Positions 21,466 through 23,521 of a DNA stretch of 23,521 nucleotides are shown here, piece by piece. The position numbers and the translations under genes were made by a program. Under the pieces are notes generated by a model. That model was not told where the DNA came from. It made no database searches and saw only the letters and a program-made list of their open reading frames with translations. Location of the stretch: NCBI GenBank assembly GCA_964418365.1, contig CAYQLM010000049.1, positions 1-23,521 of the forward strand, given 5' to 3'. Every line of letters begins with the position of its first letter. Position 1 is the first letter of the stretch. Origin of the DNA: JBBDXS01 sp964418365. GTDB lineage: Bacteria; Chloroflexota; Dehalococcoidia; DSTF01; RBG-16-68-14.

Positions 21466-22080
21466 ATGCTCACGCGCGCTCTCCTGACGGCGGCGCTGGC
21501 CGCCTTACTCATCACGCTCGCCGCCTGCGGTGGAGGCGGCGGCTCCAAGCCCACGGCAACCAAGGCGGCGACGCGGACCGCGACGAAACAGGTGACGCGC
21601 ACGCCTGCGACGGGAACCCCGGTAGCCACCGAGACGCCCCCGGCGTCCAGCACCGCCGGACCGCCGGCTCAGCCTTCCGAGGCGCCCTCACCGACCGAGC
21701 CGCCCGCGGCTCAGCCGACGGACACGCCGCCGCCGGGCGTTCAGACGACGATCCGCGTGTCGTTACGCGAGTTCTCGTTGGGGCTTTCGACCGGCACGGC
21801 GCCGGCCGGGAGGGTGACGTTCGATGCGCAAAACAACGGCACGATCCAGCACAACTTCCTCGTGATCAAGACGGGCCTGGCGGACGGCGCATTGCCGGTC
21901 GATCAGACGAGCCTGACTGTCGATACGTCACACCTCGATGTGCTGAACCAGCCGTCGCTCATCGATACGGAAGACAGCCAGCAGGTGGCGCTGAACCTCG
22001 CCTCGGGACACTACGTGCTGATCTGCAACGTGGTCGACCACTATCTGACCGGCATGCACGTCTCGTTCACCGTGCAGTAG
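21466..22080 (+). CDS. Cupredoxin lipoprotein with Thr/Pro-rich linker
   Basis: The 204-residue protein has a lipobox LAAC (Cys21) and a Gly run. A low-complexity Thr/Pro/Ala linker (about 27-92) can span the envelope, and a sulfocyanin-like cupredoxin domain (about 94-204) follows. Copper ligands are His129 (QHNFLVIKT), Cys187 and His192 (ICNVVDHYL), and Met197. The domain is a paralogue of that in 12339-13046: both have xHNFxxIKT, the HYVLICNV-like block and the same FTVQ ending. ATG 21466 is 3 bp after the nadE stop, probably coupled to nadE. Its stop abuts the stop of the convergent peroxiredoxin gene with no bases between. Likely an extracytoplasmic electron carrier. Confidence 0.88.
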   Translation: MLTRALLTAALAALLITLAACGGGGGSKPTATKAATRTATKQVTRTPATGTPVATETPPASSTAGPPAQPSEAPSPTEPPAAQPTDTPPPGVQTTIRVSLREFSLGLSTGTAPAGRVTFDAQNNGTIQHNFLVIKTGLADGALPVDQTSLTVDTSHLDVLNQPSLIDTEDSQQVALNLASGHYVLICNVVDHYLTGMHVSFTVQ

Positions 22081-22563
22081 CTAGTCCTTGTGCTGGCGCA
22101 GCCAACCGAGCACGTCGCTCACGTGGCCGAAGGGGAGCGCGCCCACCTTCGCCCAGACCTTCTCGAGCTTGCCGTCGGGGCCGATCAGGAACGTGGCGCG
22201 GTCGACGCCCATGAACTTCTTCCCGAAGAAGCTCTTCTGGCCGTAGACGCCGTAGGCATCCGCTATCCGGTGCTCCGGGTCGGCGAGGAGCGTAAACGGG
22301 AGCTTGTGTTTGTCGCGGAACTTCTGGTGCGACTCGACGCTGTCGAGGCTAACGCCAAGCACCACGGCGCCCTCCGCCTCCAGCACGCCGAAGTTATCGC
22401 GGAAGTTGCAGGCCTCCATGGTGCAGCCCGGCGTCTCGTCTTTGGGGTAGAAGTACAGCACGACATGCTTGCCGGTGAAGTCCTTCAGGGCTACGTTCTC
22501 GCCCTTGTCGGTCTCGCCGGCAAAGTCGGGCGCGGGCTGTCCTTCGTTTAGTGATGTTGTCAT
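22081..22563 (-). CDS. bcp: Thiol peroxidase of the Bcp/PrxQ peroxiredoxin family
   Basis: The 160-residue cytosolic enzyme reduces hydroperoxides. The signature YFYPKDETPGCTMEACNFRD gives peroxidatic Cys47 and resolving Cys52 in the CX4C spacing of PrxQ. Further blocks are GVSLDSVESHQKFRDKHKLPFTLLAD and GVYGQKSFFGKKFMGVDRATFLIGPDG. ATG 22563 is chosen because AGGAG lies about 6 nt upstream and homology begins there; an in-frame start at 22608 is upstream of that site. A TATCAT -10 (22597-22602, minus strand) precedes it, though no good -35 is seen. It converges with the cupredoxin gene. Confidence 0.96.
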   Translation of the reverse strand: MTTSLNEGQPAPDFAGETDKGENVALKDFTGKHVVLYFYPKDETPGCTMEACNFRDNFGVLEAEGAVVLGVSLDSVESHQKFRDKHKLPFTLLADPEHRIADAYGVYGQKSFFGKKFMGVDRATFLIGPDGKLEKVWAKVGALPFGHVSDVLGWLRQHKD

Positions 22564-22643
22564 AGCAGCGATCTCCTTCGTTGCGCGCTGATGCGCATGA
22601 TAGCGCACGGCCAGTACCAGGCCCCGATCGATCTACGCAGCCG

Positions 22644-23138
22644 CTATCCCAGCCAGATGCCGTCGACTGTGAACTCGGCCTGGGCGCCGTTCAGCGTCTC
22701 GATCAGGACTCGATAGCGCTCTCGCGTGACCTCCAGCGTGATGGCGGCATCCTTGCCGAGAAACTGCTGTTTCGCGTTGTCGTCCAGGAAGCGGTCGCAG
22801 GGCAGCGCCGCGTAGATCGTCTCCAGCGAGGTCCGGATCGTCATCAGGGCGTCCCGACAGGAAGCGTCGACTAGCCTGCGCAGGTTGACGGGCTGCGGCG
22901 TGCCACCGGCGACGCGGGTGAGGCGGCCAAGCGCGGCCGTTTGCGTGACCACGCGAGCGGCAGGCGGTACGGCCGCAGGCGCGCCCTCCGGCGTCCGCGA
23001 GATGGCGGTCGTTCTGTTCGTGGCGACTACGGTACTCGAAGCGCCTGTCGGGGCGTGAATTGACTTATTATGGACCTTGCACGCCGAGGCGAATGACAGC
23101 AATACGAGGGAGCAGAGCGCGATTTTGAATCTGAGCAC
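22644..23138 (-). CDS. Lipoprotein of unknown function
   Basis: The 164-residue protein starts at GTG 23138 with a signal peptide ending in the lipobox SFASAC (Cys20). A Thr/Ala/Pro linker (about 25-70) and a C-terminal domain follow (LRRLVDASCRDALMTIRTSLETIYAALPCDRFLDDNAKQQFL, then AAITLEVTRERYRVLIETLNGAQAEFTVDGIWLG). Two cysteines in that domain could form a disulfide outside the membrane. I do not recognise the family. No Shine-Dalgarno is seen before the GTG. It is 80 bp upstream of the peroxiredoxin gene on the same strand, and divergent from the glycosyltransferase gene. Confidence 0.7.
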   Translation of the reverse strand: MLRFKIALCSLVLLSFASACKVHNKSIHAPTGASSTVVATNRTTAISRTPEGAPAAVPPAARVVTQTAALGRLTRVAGGTPQPVNLRRLVDASCRDALMTIRTSLETIYAALPCDRFLDDNAKQQFLGKDAAITLEVTRERYRVLIETLNGAQAEFTVDGIWLG

Positions 23139-23186
23139 GGTCTGTTCGAGTGTATTCGCCCGCCATGGCGCTCACAAGGCGGCCAT

Positions 23187-23214
23187 TTGCCCTCAGCCAA
23201 GGCCATGATAGACT
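23187..23214 (+). promoter_or_regulatory. Weak candidate promoter of the WecA-like gene
   Basis: TTGCCC (23187-23192), 16 nt, TAGACT (23209-23214), placing the transcript start about 20-25 nt before ATG 23244. It lies in the 105-bp divergent spacer, which shows nothing else. Confidence 0.3.
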
Positions 23215-23243
23215 TACGTTGAGGTGGGACGGCAAGCAAGGAC

Positions 23244-23521
23244 ATGCTAGACGTCTACCTGACGACGCTCGCGCTCGCGGTCGGCCTTGGGCTGGCTGCG
23301 ACTGCCCTTTCTTATTTCGCCTCGCGCACCATCAGCCATGTCGGTCTCTTCCATCGCCGCCGCGGCGCCAGCGAGCGTCCGCGTTGGGGCGGAGTCGCGG
23401 TCTTCCTCACGTTCGCCGTGGTGCCGTTCATCGTCTCGGCGTTCTCGGACCATGCGAATCAGCTCTTCGCGCCGAAGTCGGGCCACTTCGTCGCGTTCCT
23501 CGGCGCTTGCACCCTGATCTT
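23244..23521 (+). CDS. WecA/MraY-family undecaprenyl-phosphate glycosyltransferase, N-terminal part (runs off the window)
   Basis: About 92 residues are visible: an N-terminal membrane helix (LTTLALAVGLGLAATALSYF), then HVGLFHRRRGASERPRWGGVAVFLTF, a second helix (VVPFIVSAF) and the start of a third (HFVAFLGACTLIF). The PRWGG-x-AVF block after a basic loop is the family hallmark (compare P-R-x-GG in WecA/TagO). These enzymes transfer sugar-1-phosphate from a UDP-sugar to undecaprenyl phosphate, starting cell-surface polysaccharide synthesis. The catalytic Asp motifs lie beyond the window edge, so subfamily cannot be set. ATG 23244 has AAGG close upstream. Confidence 0.8.
   Translation, partial: MLDVYLTTLALAVGLGLAATALSYFASRTISHVGLFHRRRGASERPRWGGVAVFLTFAVVPFIVSAFSDHANQLFAPKSGHFVAFLGACTLI

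Noticed and set aside
1..23521. tRNA, rRNA, CRISPR arrays, transposases or an origin of replication
   Set aside because: None seen; the only recombinase-like sequence is the SAM-like domain in the GreA fusion, which lacks a catalytic domain.

Overview
This is a GC-rich, gene-dense chromosomal window. It reads as an aerobic (or facultatively aerobic) member of the Chloroflexota, possibly a non-dehalogenating Dehalococcoidia-type lineage. Grounds are the style of the RpoB N-terminus, an aa3/caa3-type oxidase cluster with many lipoprotein blue-copper proteins, Gly/Thr/Pro-rich lipoprotein linkers and a predicted selenoprotein. The phylum call is inference from sequence style only; no 16S or tRNA gene is present.

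Layout. (1) 1-1276: the 5' part of rpoB on the minus strand, with its own promoter, divergent from an acyl-CoA dehydrogenase gene (1555-2721). (2) 2766-3917: a divergent HxlR-type regulator / small ABM-fold monooxygenase pair with a palindromic candidate operator, bracketed by the real 3' end of the acyl-CoA dehydrogenase gene and a diverged 51-bp copy of that end. (3) 3960-6047: an EamA transporter and a glycosidase-like lipoprotein, minus strand. (4) 6145-7332: an unusual GreA with an N-terminal integrase-type SAM-like domain, then a small zinc-ribbon protein. (5) 7527-12263: the terminal oxidase operon coxB-coxA-coxC-subunit IV-ctaG, ending at a bidirectional terminator. (6) 12339-15111: a membrane-anchored cupredoxin (minus) divergent from ctaA-ctaB (heme A synthesis). 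(7) 15114-19636, minus strand: an ABC-2 exporter (ATPase + permease), a truncated methyltransferase, a membrane-anchored thioredoxin-fold protein interrupted by an in-frame UGA at its redox-active position (predicted selenocysteine), a plastocyanin-like lipoprotein, a CX4C thioredoxin-fold lipoprotein and a small lipoprotein. (8) 19732-22080: nadE and a second cupredoxin lipoprotein, convergent with a Bcp/PrxQ peroxiredoxin (22081-22563). (9) 22644-23138: an unrecognised lipoprotein; 23244-end: the start of a WecA/MraY-family glycosyltransferase.

How the genes fit together. Regions 5-7 look like one respiratory module: oxidase subunits, heme A synthesis, CtaG-type assembly, extracytoplasmic thiol-redox proteins that could mature the CuA centre, and several blue-copper proteins that could feed electrons to a CoxB lacking a fused cytochrome c domain. 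An 18-bp element, TTGTGAT-N4-GGTACAA, occurs three times in the window. One copy overlaps the predicted coxB -10 box and two lie in the cupredoxin/ctaA divergent promoter region. This suggests that a dedicated, unidentified regulator controls the module.

The observations most worth following up are the UGA-containing redoxin with a candidate SECIS hairpin, the three-copy operator, the palindromic element translated in frame inside the ABC ATPase, the GreA fusion, the duplicated dehydrogenase 3' end and the palindrome that replaces the leader of nadE.
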